Shown here piece by piece: positions 45,372-57,581 of a DNA stretch of 64,000 nucleotides (its first letter is position 1; each line of letters starts with the position of its first letter). The translations under genes and the position numbers were made by a program. The stretch spans positions 232,813-296,812 of the forward strand of contig QEOQ01000697.1 of assembly GCA_010279815.1 (NCBI GenBank), given 5' to 3'. Below the pieces are notes generated by a model, which made no database searches, was not told the DNA's origin, and saw only the letters and a list, made by a program, of their open reading frames with translations. Origin of the DNA: Brachionus plicatilis. Its lineage: Eukaryota; Rotifera; Eurotatoria; Ploima; Brachionidae.

Positions 45372-45884
45372 CCAGTCGGATCAAAACAAAAATAAAAAGA
45401 TCTTAAAATTATTTAAATTTGGATTACAAAAATGTTAAGATTGTAATAAAAAACTTTAAAAATTTAAAAATTTAAGATGATGTGTTAATATTGAAGAAAA
45501 TTAAATCAGCAATAAGAATTTCTAAAATGTGAATTATACTAATTATTTATTTATTTGTTCATTTGTGACTTCAGATTAAAAAAAAATATTTAAAAAAAAT
45601 AAAGTTGAAATTAAGGTAGAAGAAAAAAAAAAAAATATTTAAATGACATAAGACAAAAATAAGTGGAATAAAATATCTGTATAAAAAAAAGAATAAGTTT
45701 GAAATGTTAAATGAAATTATTAATTTTTTTTGTTTACTATTTCAATGAGAAGTAAAATCTATAAAAAAGATTGAGTAGGGATTCAAGTTTTTTTAGATGA
45801 ATTTGCCTATTATCGGCGATTTTTTATAAAAAGCGTGAATAATCGTAAGATAAGATTATTTTTTGATCAGAAAAAAGCCAACTG
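45372..45884. mobile_element. MITE family B, long copy
   Basis: It starts CCAGTCGGATCAAAACAAAA and ends with TTTTTGATCAGAAAAAAGCC then AACTG. It shares AATCGTAAGATAAGATT and the ending with 50048-50158, but with about 400 additional internal bases. Confidence 0.55.
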
Positions 45885-46479
45885 AAACTGGATTGTAGTG
45901 TCAGTTTAACAGGCATTTTTTTAAAGTTCAATTCCAGGTTTTATAAATTAATTTTAATTTAGCAATCAAAAAAAGAAGATATTAATTTTTAAAAATGTTT
46001 TAAATGGTTAACAGGAATGAATTTAATGGAAACACTTGTTGACTTTCTAATAAAGTCATTCAAAATAGATAAAATTAAAGTTTCTAAATTTTAAATCAGA
46101 ATGAATAATTAATATATTTTTTTTAATGAATTTTATGCAAAAATTAATTCAATATTTAAATTGAAATTAAATTATCAAAAATCGTAATTCTAAATTTGTA
46201 TTGACTTAATCTTTTTCTTGTTATTTTTTTTTTTTTAATTTTTCTTTTTTATTTAATTTTATTTACCGGCAGAATTGGCGTTAAAGAATTGAAATTGCTT
46301 TTAAAAAATCTTTTTATTCATCTAAATTTAGTCATTTTTAAAATTTTACTATTTTTCGTCAAATCTAAAATCAGAAAATTTTGTTATTAATTTTGTTCGA
46401 AAATTTAAAAATAGAGAAAAAGAAAGAGAATGAGATCTACTTGATAGGAAACTGAATGATGTGAGAAAAAGGGGTCTAG

Positions 46480-47165
46480 CTGACCAACATACATAAAAAT
46501 CTTTTCACCATACATTCAAATCTTTTCACCATACGTAGTTTTTATCAAAACATACATTTGCTGAAAATCATACAAAATTCTTAAAAATATACATAGGGCT
46601 GAAAAACATACAGATTGCTAACAAACATACTGGTTTTTTAAAAAAATCACTTTTAAATTTAGTCCTGTTTAATTTTAGCAGATAAATAAAATAATTATTT
46701 TTAAATAAAAGAGACGATTTATTTTAATTTTCAAAATACAAAAATTTAGTAATAAACTATTAAAAAAAATGTTTTATTCGATTTAATTAAATTTAATAAT
46801 ATAAGTCAAAAATTAATAATTAAATTATCTTTTTCTAATCTTTTTACCTCCTTTTTTTGGCTTATTTACAAATTCACGTGCATTTAATAATGATTCTAGT
46901 GCTAATAAATGACCACATATTTTATATTTATAATTAATTGTTTGTTTTATCCGTCTATTCATTTTATTAAATTTTTTGAAAGTAATTTTAAATTTCAATT
47001 TTTTATTTTTTAATATGCCAATTTTTGTATGCTTTTAAGTATGTGTGTATGTTTTTTAGCATGTTTGTATGTTTTTAAGTTAATGTATGTTTTGAAAAAT
47101 TTTGTGTATGCTGAAAAGATATGAATGTATGTTGAGAAGATTTTGATGTATGTTAAAACAACAAA
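46480..47165. mobile_element. SWIM mini-element with AACATACA subterminal repeats
   Basis: The left 180 bases hold about ten CATACA words (46480-46640). The right 150 bases hold the inverse TGTATGTT/TGTATG words (47025-47155). Between them on minus, about 46960-46825 encodes KYKICGHLLALESLLNA and then FVNKPKKGGKKIRKR with a stop, a SWIM-type transposase tail. Confidence 0.6.
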
Positions 47166-48214
47166 CCCGAGAAAAAGCAATGGAAAAATTTTTTAGAATA
47201 TTTTTGACTCGGCAAGTTTTTAGACAAAACCAAATAAATTGTAAATTACTAATTTTGAAAATGTTCCTTTTCTTTTTCTTTTTTTATTTTACTCTTTTTC
47301 CTATGAGGCTTGAATTAATAAATAATGATATTAATTTTGCCTTTTATTCTAAAGTCTTGAGAAAAAAATTTTTTTTAATAAGTTAACATATATTTAATTT
47401 TTTCTTTTATTTTATTTTTTTTTAAAACTTTTTGATCATCCAAATTTATCAGGTAAATTTAAATTAAACCAAATTGACGGTATTTTTATGATTTTTTCAG
47501 TTGTAAAATCCAAATTTCTTTATATAATTGTACTAATTAATAATATTAATAATAATAATTATAAGAAGAGGATTAAGCTTTATGAATGTCTTGAATTGTC
47601 TAAGATTTTAATAAGATAAAATAAATTATGTAGTAGAATTTAGCAGAAGTTTCAAGAAAAAAATAAAGTTTAATATTTTTTTCTAGCCTAAATAATTTCA
47701 GATTCTCATGTAAAAAGATATTTTTTAAAAAAAATTGACAAAAGATAAAATCAAGTCCAAGAAAAAATCAAGTTGTTCATAATTTTTAAAAACAAGAATA
47801 ACAAGAAAAAATCATAAACAAAATAAAATAATTTCTTCATCATATTTTTAAGGGCTTCTTATGCATTACTTTGACTTATTTAGGTATATTTTAAATTATT
47901 TTATGTATTATTTTAGATTAATAACTTAAGTACAATGAAAATTGTATTTGCTTTTATCCAAATTACGAGTCAAAATAAAACACATTTATTTTCAAGGACT
48001 TTTCTGGAAACTTTCAGTCCTTAACGTAGTACAAAAAATTCGACTTGATGAGTTTCATCATGCTAGCTTGTAACAAAAATTTCAAAATGAATAGAATAAA
48101 AAAGAAGATCTAAGTTTGATTTGATGTCATTTTATAACAAGATAATTTTGAGTATGAAATGAATGGTTAAGATCTTACTTGTAATTGTTTTATAACATTT
48201 TGACAAACAAATTA
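47166..48214. other. Intergenic, AT-rich
   Basis: No gene supported. Confidence 0.5.
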
Positions 48215-49465
48215 CCGTATTTCTTCAAATAAAAGAAAGATCGATCATCAAGGGGTTTCTTGTATTCGAAAATGTTTCAGTCCAAAAAGTGACTCAAATA
48301 AAAGAAATGTTTTAATTTTTTTGACTTTATAGGTAGTTCTTCAGAAGTAATGCTATTACTTCACAATTATAAGAAATTTTAACTTTCAAACTTTCGGATT
48401 TTTTATTTTAATATGAATTTTTCACGAGTAAAAATTCAATATCTTTTTTTTTGATGTAAATCATGAATCATGCAAAACATCTATTTATTTGTTCATCTGT
48501 TTTGAGCTAATGCTCCTTCAGATTAAAAAATAATCAAAATTAAGTAGAAAAAAGTTAATTTTTAAAAAAAGCAAGTAAAAAACAAATTAAGAAAGATTGA
48601 AATAAAGATATATTAATTTAAATAAGAGTGGCTCCTCTGGCTAAGAACAAAGTTTAGAATTCACAACATGAATTTTTCTTATTTATTTATTTAATAAATA
48701 AATTAGGAAAAGGAAATCTCCAGAGCAGTAAGGAATAGCGGCGCCTTCTTTTCTTGATTTCAATATTGGCATGAATTTTTTTTCCATTTAACATTTTCCA
48801 ATAATACTTTAAGTAAAAAAAGCCGAAAAAAACTGGTTTGATTATTAAAAAATCAAATAGAATAAAATTGAAAATATCTCTTTTTTAATAAAATGAAATC
48901 ATTTGACAAAACAAAATTAGTTAAATTAAAATTGACTTTAAAAGCGTCCATTTTTAAATTTTTAAATTGATTTTGATTTAAAAATGTGCAAAATTTTGTA
49001 TAAAATTTTGGAATCAAATTTTTAGTGAATTACCCAACATATTTTCTTGAATTTTTAGCCAAATATAGTTCGATATATTTCAATCACTTTTTTCCATTTT
49101 GTTTTATGATTTTTCTAAAATAAAATAAAGTATAAATGAATCTAATCACTTATTTCGTATATTAAAGATTATTCTTTTATTTTAATTTGCAACACAACTT
49201 TGTTTATTGTTCATAAATTTTTCATATTTTTTTAAAATTTAAAACAAACACTTTGGTTTAATGGTTTAAATTTAAGAACTTGAATTCTTTAAGCACAGCG
49301 CAAGTCTCAGTTGGACCAAATTCAAGAAAATCGGTTCAGTAATTCTCTTAATTTTTTTTTAATAGAAAAGGTGAAAAGTGCTTGGGTCAATTTTTTGGAG
49401 TAAAAAATTTTTGAATAGAATCAACCCTTTGATGATCGCACTTTCTTTTATTTAAGCAACTACGG
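48215..49465. mobile_element. TIR element flanked by TA (Tc1/mariner-like size and target)
   Basis: It starts CCGTATTTCTTCAAATAAAA and its right end is the inverse with changes; the arms extend about 45 bases (GATCATCAA shared). TA lies at 48213-48214 and 49466-49467. No transposase frame is present. A LINE-tail-like piece (48684-48765) lies inside. Confidence 0.6.
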
Positions 49466-49678
49466 TAATAATTTTGAGGGCCCTATATTCTAAATTATGA
49501 AACAATGATCGAAAAAAGACAACAACAAGAGATGAATCAAGTATAATGATCAGTAAAAGTCAATTGTTTCTATTAGATACTTTTAAATAAAACATTTTTC
49601 ACTCATTTTATTATAATTTTAAATTTGTTGGCCATTTTTAGCTTGACGCAATCTTTTTTTTTCTATTTGAGATAAATG

Positions 49679-49924
49679 GTTCCCCACAAACCAAAAACTT
49701 TCTAACACAAATCACTACACAACACAATTTTTTTGTGCCGAATTCAAAAAAAATAATTTTTAAATTATTATTATTATTATTTATTCAATGAACTTCTGCT
49801 TAGAAGTTTTTGTCTTAGTCAAGTTATTTTTGTGTTGAAAATTTTTTCTTTGTGGGGAAAAGTTTTTGATTTGTGGGGAAAAGTTTTTGATTTGTGGGTG
49901 ACAGTTTTTTGTCAGTGGGGACTA
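49679..49924. mobile_element. MITE with CCCCACAAA subterminal repeats
   Basis: TCCCCACAAACCAAAAACTT on the left is mirrored by AAAGTTTTTGATTTGTGGGG, present twice on the right (49840-49900). No coding content. Confidence 0.6.
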
Positions 49925-50047
49925 GGTAGAGCCTTTTTATTTTTTTTTACCTCTCAATAGCATGGCTGGAAAAGAAGCCCAAAAAAAGAAATGACATAAG
50001 AAATAGTCTCATTTTGTAAACGGTAATTTTTTGTTCTTTTTTCTACA

Positions 50048-50158
50048 CCAGTCGGCTCAAAAAACAAAAGAGAACAAAAAAATTTCTTACAATATTTTAT
50101 GATTAGCGTGATTAATCGTAAGATAAGATTCTTTTTTGATCAGAAAAAAGCCGACTGG
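50048..50158. mobile_element. MITE family B, short copy
   Basis: CCAGTCGGCTCAAAA ... TTTTGATCAGAAAAAAGCCG, ending ACTGG: 111 bases with inverted ends. Confidence 0.65.
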
Positions 50159-52772
50159 AACCTAATTTATTGCCCGTATAACAGACATTTATGATAAGTT
50201 CAATCTAAAGTGTATAAATTCAATCCAGGTATTATAATTTGATTATTTAAAAGGAAAAAAAAAAGTAAAACAAACAAGGCCCGGAGGATGCTGACCAAAA
50301 TAATAGCCTGTAAGCAACTATTTAAATTGCTGTTTTTACAGTATTATTTAGCATCCGGTCGAAACTATTTGCATTAAGGTAAATTTGAATTAAATTAATC
50401 ATGAATAGGAATCAATAAAAATTTATCTATATTTAATACGAAAGCAATAAATCGAATATGTTCAATAAACATCGATTAATCATTTGAGTTGTTTATAAAT
50501 ACAAGAGCTAGTTGTAGTCCATTTAGTTGTGGAATTTTGTTGTTCGGAGATTTCTCAAATTTTAGAGTGTTCGTTCGTTCTCTTAATTACTTTTTTTCTT
50601 TTTTTTTTAGTGCAATAAAAATAGATAAAGATGAAACGAAAATGTTTATCTTCAAGAAAAAAACTGATTTATAAATCAAATAAACTAAAATCTGGTCAAA
50701 ACATAAGAAGAGCACGCGATATAAATTACTAGGCCTTTTTTTTATTAAGATGTTTTTTTAGATTTGAGAAAAAATCGTGGATTCATTAAACGGTCAAATT
50801 TGTAGCATGAATTTGTACAGATGACTTAGTAGTTGCAGGCAAGATTTTCATGCTGATTAATTACCCGATTTCTGACTGTCAAATTGCCCCTTCAATCTTT
50901 AGCAGTTTTATGTCACAAAAGCGCACGACCATGGCTCCTCACGATTTTTCAGTATTCTTAAATCCCATATGATCTAGTGGTTTGGATTCCTCGATTTCAA
51001 AAAAAAATTTTTTTTCTCAAGAAACGTCACACGAGTGATGCTTTTTTTGAAAAAAAAATACAAGTTCTTAGCTTCTTGAAATAAAATAAGAGTTTTTGAT
51101 AAACCATTTTTTTTCAAGTCTTTCGAAAAGAAATTCGGGACCCAATACTGTTACTTCTAGAAGTTCTAATTATTAAATATTGTATTTTAGGATCTTTTGA
51201 ATTAAATTTACAGGTTTGGTTCAATAAGTTTAATGACTTTGTTCGGTAATTTTCTTTTTAAAAGGCTTAAATTTGTTTCTAGAACAACGATCTTTTTAAA
51301 TCTCTCTGCCTTTTTGTTCTTTTCGACCAGTTGTGTTTTATTAACCAGAAAAATATTTCAAATTTATTACATCAAGTTTTGAATGAAGAAATGTAATTTA
51401 GGAAAAATTTTTGATTAAATTTTATTTTTTCAATAGAATTTTGTAGAATTATTTTTTATAGAATGCTAGACTCCATTAGATAAGTAAGGTCATGTAGCCT
51501 GTTGAATGATTGTTCTAAATTTTTTTGGGTACATAATTTTAAGATAATTCAAAAGATTATTTTACCATTTTTTAAAATAAATTTTTTTAAATTTAGAATA
51601 TTTTTGCAAAAATTTGATAAATAATTGAGAATCTAAAAGAATTCCTACCCCATAAATCATTTATCTAGTTTTGTTTTAAATTAATTTTTAATTAATTTAA
51701 TAATTAATTGACTATTAGCCTATCAATTCTATTTACTTTTTAAAACAAATTATTCATTTTGAATTAATTTCCTTTAAATTTCCTTTAAAATTTTTTTTTC
51801 AGTTAATATTTCATAAGTCAGAAAATTCAATTTAAAAAAAAATCAAAGCTGTTAAACTACAACATACTATGCATAAAAAGGTAAACTCTGCAATATCAAA
51901 ATGCTCATTGCAGAGTGCACACTACCGAAATAATGCTATTTTAAAAGGATAATTTTTTGAAGATTTTTATAGATTTAAAAAATTAATAACAATAATAAAA
52001 AGATTTAAAAAAATTTAAAGAATAAAAAAATTCCAGTCTTCATTAAATATGCAATCCAGTCAAGTTCATTCATATACTAAACTCGATTATTTATACTTCA
52101 TTTGTTTAATTTGTATTTGAATTAGCGATTTATTTTATTTTTTTTAATTTTATTTTGGTTGTATCCTTTTTATTGTTTCCGCCGAACAAAATTAAGACAA
52201 AAATTTACCCATGTACTTATACTAAAGAAATTTAAAATTTATTTGATATTTTTAGTATGACTTGAGAATTTTTTTTATATAATTTAATCAAAACATTTCA
52301 AATTAAGAAAGATTTAAAAAAAAAAAATTTGGTTAGTTTTCAGTTATTCTTTAATAATCTTCTATAATTTAAAAAAAATTAATGAAAAATAATATTTCAT
52401 TCATTGCGTTTAATCTTTGCAAATTTCTTTAAAATTGTGCATTATTTAAAATTATTAATTTTTTCAGAGTTAATCATTGATTGAAACGACAGTTTTTAAA
52501 AATTAAATAAAAAGTTTTAAACCTTTAAAGAAAATAAAAAATTTATTTCAAATTTTAAAATTAAGTTTTGAAAACCTTAAAATTTGCATTAAATTTCAAT
52601 TACCTTTTTTAAAGTTCGAATGATGATGTCAAACTTCTTTTATACTCTTTTTGATAGTCGCAATTTTAGCGTTTTTGTATTTTCCTTTTTTAACTTTTTA
52701 ATTTTTTGTTTGATGACTAGTCTTTCTAAATTTTATTTTTGTTTTTTTTTTTGGGTTAAAAAAGAATATTTT
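50159..52772. other. Intergenic, AT-rich
   Basis: No gene supported. Confidence 0.5.
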
Positions 52773-53310
52773 CAGAGGAAAATTGAAGTTTGAGATCAAG
52801 AACAAAAGATCAAAATATAAAATTCCAAATTTTATTTTAATAATAGGGACAAAAAAAAATTTTTTTAAGCAATTATCAGACATGTTATGTCAAGTTTATT
52901 TTCATTAATGAAAATTTTAAAATATCCCTTTTTATTAAACTTTAATAGGCTTAAAGTTTTTAATTGATTTTAATGAAAACTTACTTTTAAAGACAAAAAA
53001 ATTAGAAGTTTAATTATTTATAATTTGTTTAAGTAGAAAAATAAAATTATTTTATAATTTGAATCTATGGATAAAAAATTTTGAATTTGAATTAACTTAA
53101 TCTAAATTTTTTAAATTATTGTTTTTGTTAAATAAATTAGATATCAATCGTTTTGATGCTTTTTTGATAATGAACCATTATTTGAAATTGCATGTCTAGT
53201 TAAATATTTATTTTTTCTAAATTATCAAAATCATTAAATTAATTAAGTTTAAAAATTTTAGATTATCGTTTTGATTTTAAAATTTGATCTGAAACTTCAA
53301 ATTGCCAGAG
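52773..53310. mobile_element. MITE family A, copy 2
   Basis: It starts CAGAGGAAAATTGAAGTTTG and ends TGAAACTTCAAATTGCCAG, inverted ends; it aligns with 34117-34663 throughout. Divergence is appreciable, so the insertions are old. Confidence 0.75.
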
Positions 53311-53811
53311 TTTTTTCCATTTTCTTTTATTATTATTTCCTTTTATTCAAAAAAAAATTTAATACCACGATCTTTTAATAAAATAATTTTATTAAACTTT
53401 TGAGAACATTTTTGTTGTTTGTCAAAAAAAAATAGACTGTTGGAAGAAAAGTCATGGTAGCTTTTTAAAAGAATATCTTCAATTATTTGACTAAACTTAA
53501 CTAAAATTAATTTGCTGATAATCTAAGATTAAAAAATTGATTAGTCTCTAAATCAATAATTTACAGCGTTCAAAAAATTGAACCAAATTAATTTTCAATT
53601 CACCAGAGACACTTCAATCTTGAAGATAAATAAAGTTAAATTCAATTTGTTTTTAAACTAATGTTCCGTATCTAGTTTCTTCTAAATTCCTCAAAGTATA
53701 ATAAAAAAAAAAAAAAACACAAATTAAACAATCAATTTTATTTATATTTTTAGACAAATTATAATGTAAATTTACTTGGCCAATTTAAACCATATCCCAG
53801 AGCCAGCCAAA

Positions 53812-54537
53812 ATGTTTGATAGCTTATTAAAAAAGTTTTCCACCCAACGCCACTCGAGTGATAGCTTGAGCCAGGTCGAATCCTCCATGCTCGAACTAAG
53901 CTCGCTGAAACTGCAGAGCTTGAACATTCACAACCACGAGGAGCACGTTTACGAAGAAATCCAAGACAGCAACCCCAACCACTACTATTCTAGCCTGAGT
54001 AATGAAGTGTCCAAGAACCGAAAGTGTGTCCGCTTCAACAACCGCACTGAGCCAGTCAAGACAAACACGCTGACCAGCATCCTAAAAAAGCCCTGCCATG
54101 ACTCGACCGAGTCGGACCTGTCTTCGTCCACCGCTTCTTCATGCTCCTTTTCTGCCTTTGGCTACTACACAAACAACTCCATATCCAGCACAAATTCCAG
54201 CAACTCATCAAGCTCGAGTCATTCTCTGGTTTTTAATCAAATAGTTGACGACTTTTTGAGCCGCTTGCCGGACAGAAGTGAGAAGAAAAAAGGCGTCAAA
54301 ACAAACAGTGACAAAAAGAGTAAAAAAGAGGTGAAAAAATCAAGCTCGGCTTGTGTAGTCAAAGGTGGCGAGAGCAGCGATGCTCGTTTGTCGTTCAGAG
54401 TGACCAATTTAACACTTGACGATTTGAAGCAGCGCCAAAAAGCCATTTATTTGAACTCGTTGCACAAGCCGATTATTAGCGTTGAGAATCACGACGAGCT
54501 TAGATTTTTAATGAGCAAGCAGCCAATTCATATTTGA
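53812..54537 (+). CDS. Intracellular protein of unknown function with YEEI and VRF/ILKKP motifs
   Basis: The ATG at 53812 opens 241 residues with no signal peptide. The frame is open a little upstream, and a possible acceptor (TATATTTTTAG, 53754) suggests a non-coding or short 5' exon. Features: HVYEEIQDS (residues about 46-54), a good SH2-domain docking site if phosphorylated; KCVRFNNRTE and then LTSILKKP (about residues 72-96), where VRF resembles a PP1-docking core; a Ser-rich low-complexity middle; a Lys-rich stretch (EKKKGVKTNSDKKSKK); and a conserved-looking end (LTLDDLKQRQKAIYLNSLHK). Codon use is GC-rich relative to the flanks, as for the TMEM45 gene, which supports a real gene. I do not recognise the family; an adaptor or regulatory role is only a guess. 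Confidence 0.75.
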   Translation: MFDSLLKKFSTQRHSSDSLSQVESSMLELSSLKLQSLNIHNHEEHVYEEIQDSNPNHYYSSLSNEVSKNRKCVRFNNRTEPVKTNTLTSILKKPCHDSTESDLSSSTASSCSFSAFGYYTNNSISSTNSSNSSSSSHSLVFNQIVDDFLSRLPDRSEKKKGVKTNSDKKSKKEVKKSSSACVVKGGESSDARLSFRVTNLTLDDLKQRQKAIYLNSLHKPIISVENHDELRFLMSKQPIHI

Positions 54538-54755
54538 ATTATGTAAATAAACAAACACGAAATCAAAGAGTATTATTAATTTTGGACCAATGCTGTGAAT
54601 AATCTAAAGGGTCATTTTTATTTAAAAAATTATTTATATTTTTCTTCAATAATAAAGACATTTTATGATCAATTTTTTTTATTTATTATTTACTTCACTA
54701 ACCTATGACTGTCAAGATTTTGATTAAACAACGGTCAATTTTTATTAAAAAAAAT

Positions 54756-55682
54756 GGCATACAATTATCGTTCACCAATAATATTTTTTTTATTCACCAA
54801 AAAAATAAAGAATATCACCAAAAAAATATAATCTAAGGCGAGACTCGATTACTAAAATTTAACACCTAATTCGTGTATTTTGCCGCAAATTTATTCTTAA
54901 TTGACACCAAAAATCACAATTACCTGTGCAAATCAAACCACCAATTCAAAATAGGTTTCTTAACCAAATTAATTTATACTTCACCAGTTCAATTTTTTAT
55001 TCCCCAAAAATATTTTAAATAGTATTTTTCATAATGTTATTTTAGCGCAAATCCTTTATAAATCAATTGAAACTCAATCGATACGATGGCAACAGCAGTA
55101 ATTTAAGATATAAAAGTATCGTCATCAAGTGGAAACATACTTGTTTATCAAGATACTAGTGATGATGAAGATTCGGATATTGAATCTGAAACATTGCACA
55201 GAAAAAGGAAAAGAAGCAAAGATCAAGTATACAACATGCACAACAATTATCAATTATTTGATGAAGCTTTGAAAGATCTCAATAAAATAGGCAATTGGAG
55301 AAAACAACGCAAGCATTATACCAGCGATGTAGATGGTATAATGCTGGTATAATGGATGGTTCATGTAGATGGTACATCAAGAATAGCATTTGCAAGCACT
55401 TGATTGGTATATCAAAAATAAAAAATATTCCTGGATGTGAAATGCCATTATCAGTGAAAAATATTCCTATCGGCGAAAAAAGAAAACCTGGAAGACCTGC
55501 AAAGACAAAACATTTTGTTGAAATAAATATTTTTTTGTTTTAAAATAATTAATAAATTTGGTGAAACAATAATATTTTTTTTGGTGAAATAAAATTGTTT
55601 TGGTGACAAAAATATTTATTTGGTTAATTTTTTATTATTTTTTAGGTGATTTATTTTGGTGAAGTAGAAATTTAGTGCCAAA
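54756..55682 (+). mobile_element. SWIM mini-element with TTTGGTGA subterminal repeats
   Basis: CACCAAAA words on the left (54773-55000) are inverted as TTTTGGTGA on the right (55557-55665). Near the ends both sides have TGGCA in inverted orientation (54763; 55674). Inside is a transposase reduced to its two ends (55086-55547). Confidence 0.65.
55086..55547 (+). pseudogene. Mutator-like transposase remnant, middle deleted
   Basis: An ATG at 55086 opens an N-terminal part with acidic and basic blocks (DTSDDEDSDIESETLHRKRK) and YQLFDEALKDLNKIGNWRK, interrupted by a stop near 55104. The sequence then passes to a SWIM tail: DGSCRWYIKNSICKHLIGIS, with CxnCxH kept and the first CxC altered to C-R-W, and a basic end, KRKPGRPAKTKHF. 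The whole DDE core is missing. A duplicated string, GTAGATGGTA (55328 and 55366), sits at the deletion joint. Confidence 0.6.
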
Positions 55683-55975
55683 AAAGGGCCTTTCAGCATA
55701 GTTTTTCAAAAATATCTTAATAATCTTGCAGCACTCAACTTTTTAATAACTGTTTTTAAACCAAAAACTAATAAAATTTTTTGATTATCAAAAAAAAAAT
55801 TGATTTTTTTCTGCAAAAAAAAAATTTACATTAAGGACAATCGGGTTTATAAAACCCGACTTTAAAAATGTCTTGTATTGACGCATTAAAATGTGTTTTA
55901 ATTTAAAGTTTTGCAATAAAATATTAATTTTAATCTAAATTTGATTATTAAATACTAAAATTTAGAAAATTTATC

Positions 55976-56059
55976 ATGTCTAAGAGAATTTCAGCCCAAA
56001 AAGCTTTAGAGCTAATGAAAACTGCTGATGATACCCAGTCTGTTTGTTCCGACCAAGAT
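55976..56059 (+). pseudogene. piggyBac-like transposase N-terminus, part 1
   Basis: Twenty-eight codons, MSKRISAQKALELMK and then TADDTQSVCSDQD, running straight into the LINE target duplication. The acidic continuation is at 58068, in the same frame. Confidence 0.55.
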
Positions 56060-56570
56060 TTATTTATTTATTTATTTTCTAAATAAATTCGAGGAGAACC
56101 TCAGGCTGCTCAGAATGGAACTTAGTCCTTCTTTTTAGCCCAGCGTTAGTAAATAAAATGAGTTAAATGAAAATTTTTCTAATAAAATAAAATAAGTTTA
56201 TGGTTTTTAGTTAATAGATTTTTATGTAGAAAATATTGTTTTGAAGTCTAAGTAGAGCGAAGTAAACTTAGCGTTTAAAGTTTCATCTAACAAGCTAAAT
56301 TCATACAGGTCTGATCTTAATTGTTGGTGGTTTGATTTTTTGATAAAAAATTTTTTGATCAGAAGGTTGTCCCTAAAAAGCGGAATCCGGAACGCGGAAT
56401 TCCGTGGCCCAAATTCCGCCAAAAAAATCGAAAAAAAATTTTTTAATTCCGTAAAACACATACTAAAAAGCGGAATTTCCGTCTTTTAGTAGATTTTTAA
56501 ATTCCGCCGGAATTTATTTACGGAATCGACGGAATTTTTAGCGGAATTTAGAAAATATTATGAAATTGGC

Positions 56571-57086
56571 TGCGTTACACACAAATTTCCTAACACTCAT
56601 TTTTATATTTTCTATTTTTTTTTTTTCGTTCAACCTATTTTTTTCTCAACACACATTTTTTAAAATTTGTGCGTTTTATTCTAAGAAATGGGTGAAAAGT
56701 AAAAAACAAATTTTTATTGAAAATATTTTTTTAAATATATAGATAAGCAGAATAAAACGCAGAAACAATTTTTAGAATAAAACTCACAAATTTTAAAAAA
56801 CACACATTTTTATATTTTCTATTTTTTTTTTGCGTTCCACCTTTTTTCTCAACACACATTTTTTAAAATTTGTGAGTTTTATTCTAAAAATTGTTTCTGC
56901 GTTTTATTCTGCTTATCTATATATTTAAAAAAATATTTTCAATAAAAATTTGTTTTTTACTTTTCACCCATTTCTTAGAATAAAACGCACAAATTTTAAA
57001 AAATGTGTGTTGAGAAAAAAATAGGTTGAACGCAACAAAAAAAAAGAAAATATAAAAATGTGTATTAGGAAATTTAGCTTAAACGC
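56571..57086. repeat. Long inverted repeat (hairpin) inside the TIR transposon
   Basis: Arms about 56571-56800 and 56859-57086, near-perfect over more than 200 bases, with a 58-base loop that itself repeats part of an arm. A transcript would fold into long double-stranded RNA. Confidence 0.8.
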
Positions 57087-57119
57087 TACACTTATTATGA
57101 AATAGCTAATTGTCATCTA

Positions 57120-57581
57120 ATGCATATTTCATTAGGTTTCATGATACTCTTTAAAGAGTGTCATTCTTGTTTAGATGAGATTCTCAGCTCAAATACTTTG
57201 ATAAAAGCTAAATGGCTAATTAGCGATTTCAATTTATTAACTGATATTTTTCTCGATGAGATAGACATGGAAGGTTTAGAAAAATTCTTCAATCAATCGA
57301 CATGGAAAATAGTCAAATCTTTAATAGATCAAAAAGTAAAACAATGTTTTTGTCCAGTTTGTTCAAATGTTTGCTTAGACGATTCCAAAGAATGTGTAAA
57401 TTGTAGATTTTGGTATCATTTTGATTGTGTCAAAGTAAGTAAATATTATCGAGCTGGAAAAGGTAAAAGTTGGATTTGCGAAAAGTATGGTTTTGGCTGT
57501 GAGAGGAACAAAATTTACAAAATTTACCTGATATTTATCATGTGCAATTTTCATTTAATCAAAATTGAACTCTATAATTAA
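57120..57581 (+). CDS. PHD-finger-like protein carried by the TIR transposon
   Basis: The ATG at 57120 opens 153 residues. Residues about 82-126 carry a Cys4-His-Cys3 pattern: CPVC, ECVNC, WYHFDC and WICEKYGFGC, where the expected last CxxC is altered (Y in place of C, with a Cys three residues later). The preceding helical part (LDEILSSNTLIKAKWLISDF) is not recognised. PHD fingers bind histone tails in host proteins, and several transposon groups carry one. The frame fills the space between hairpin and right TIR. It is probably an element protein fragment rather than a host gene; no transposase core is seen. Confidence 0.6.
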   Translation: MHISLGFMILFKECHSCLDEILSSNTLIKAKWLISDFNLLTDIFLDEIDMEGLEKFFNQSTWKIVKSLIDQKVKQCFCPVCSNVCLDDSKECVNCRFWYHFDCVKVSKYYRAGKGKSWICEKYGFGCERNKIYKIYLIFIMCNFHLIKIELYN

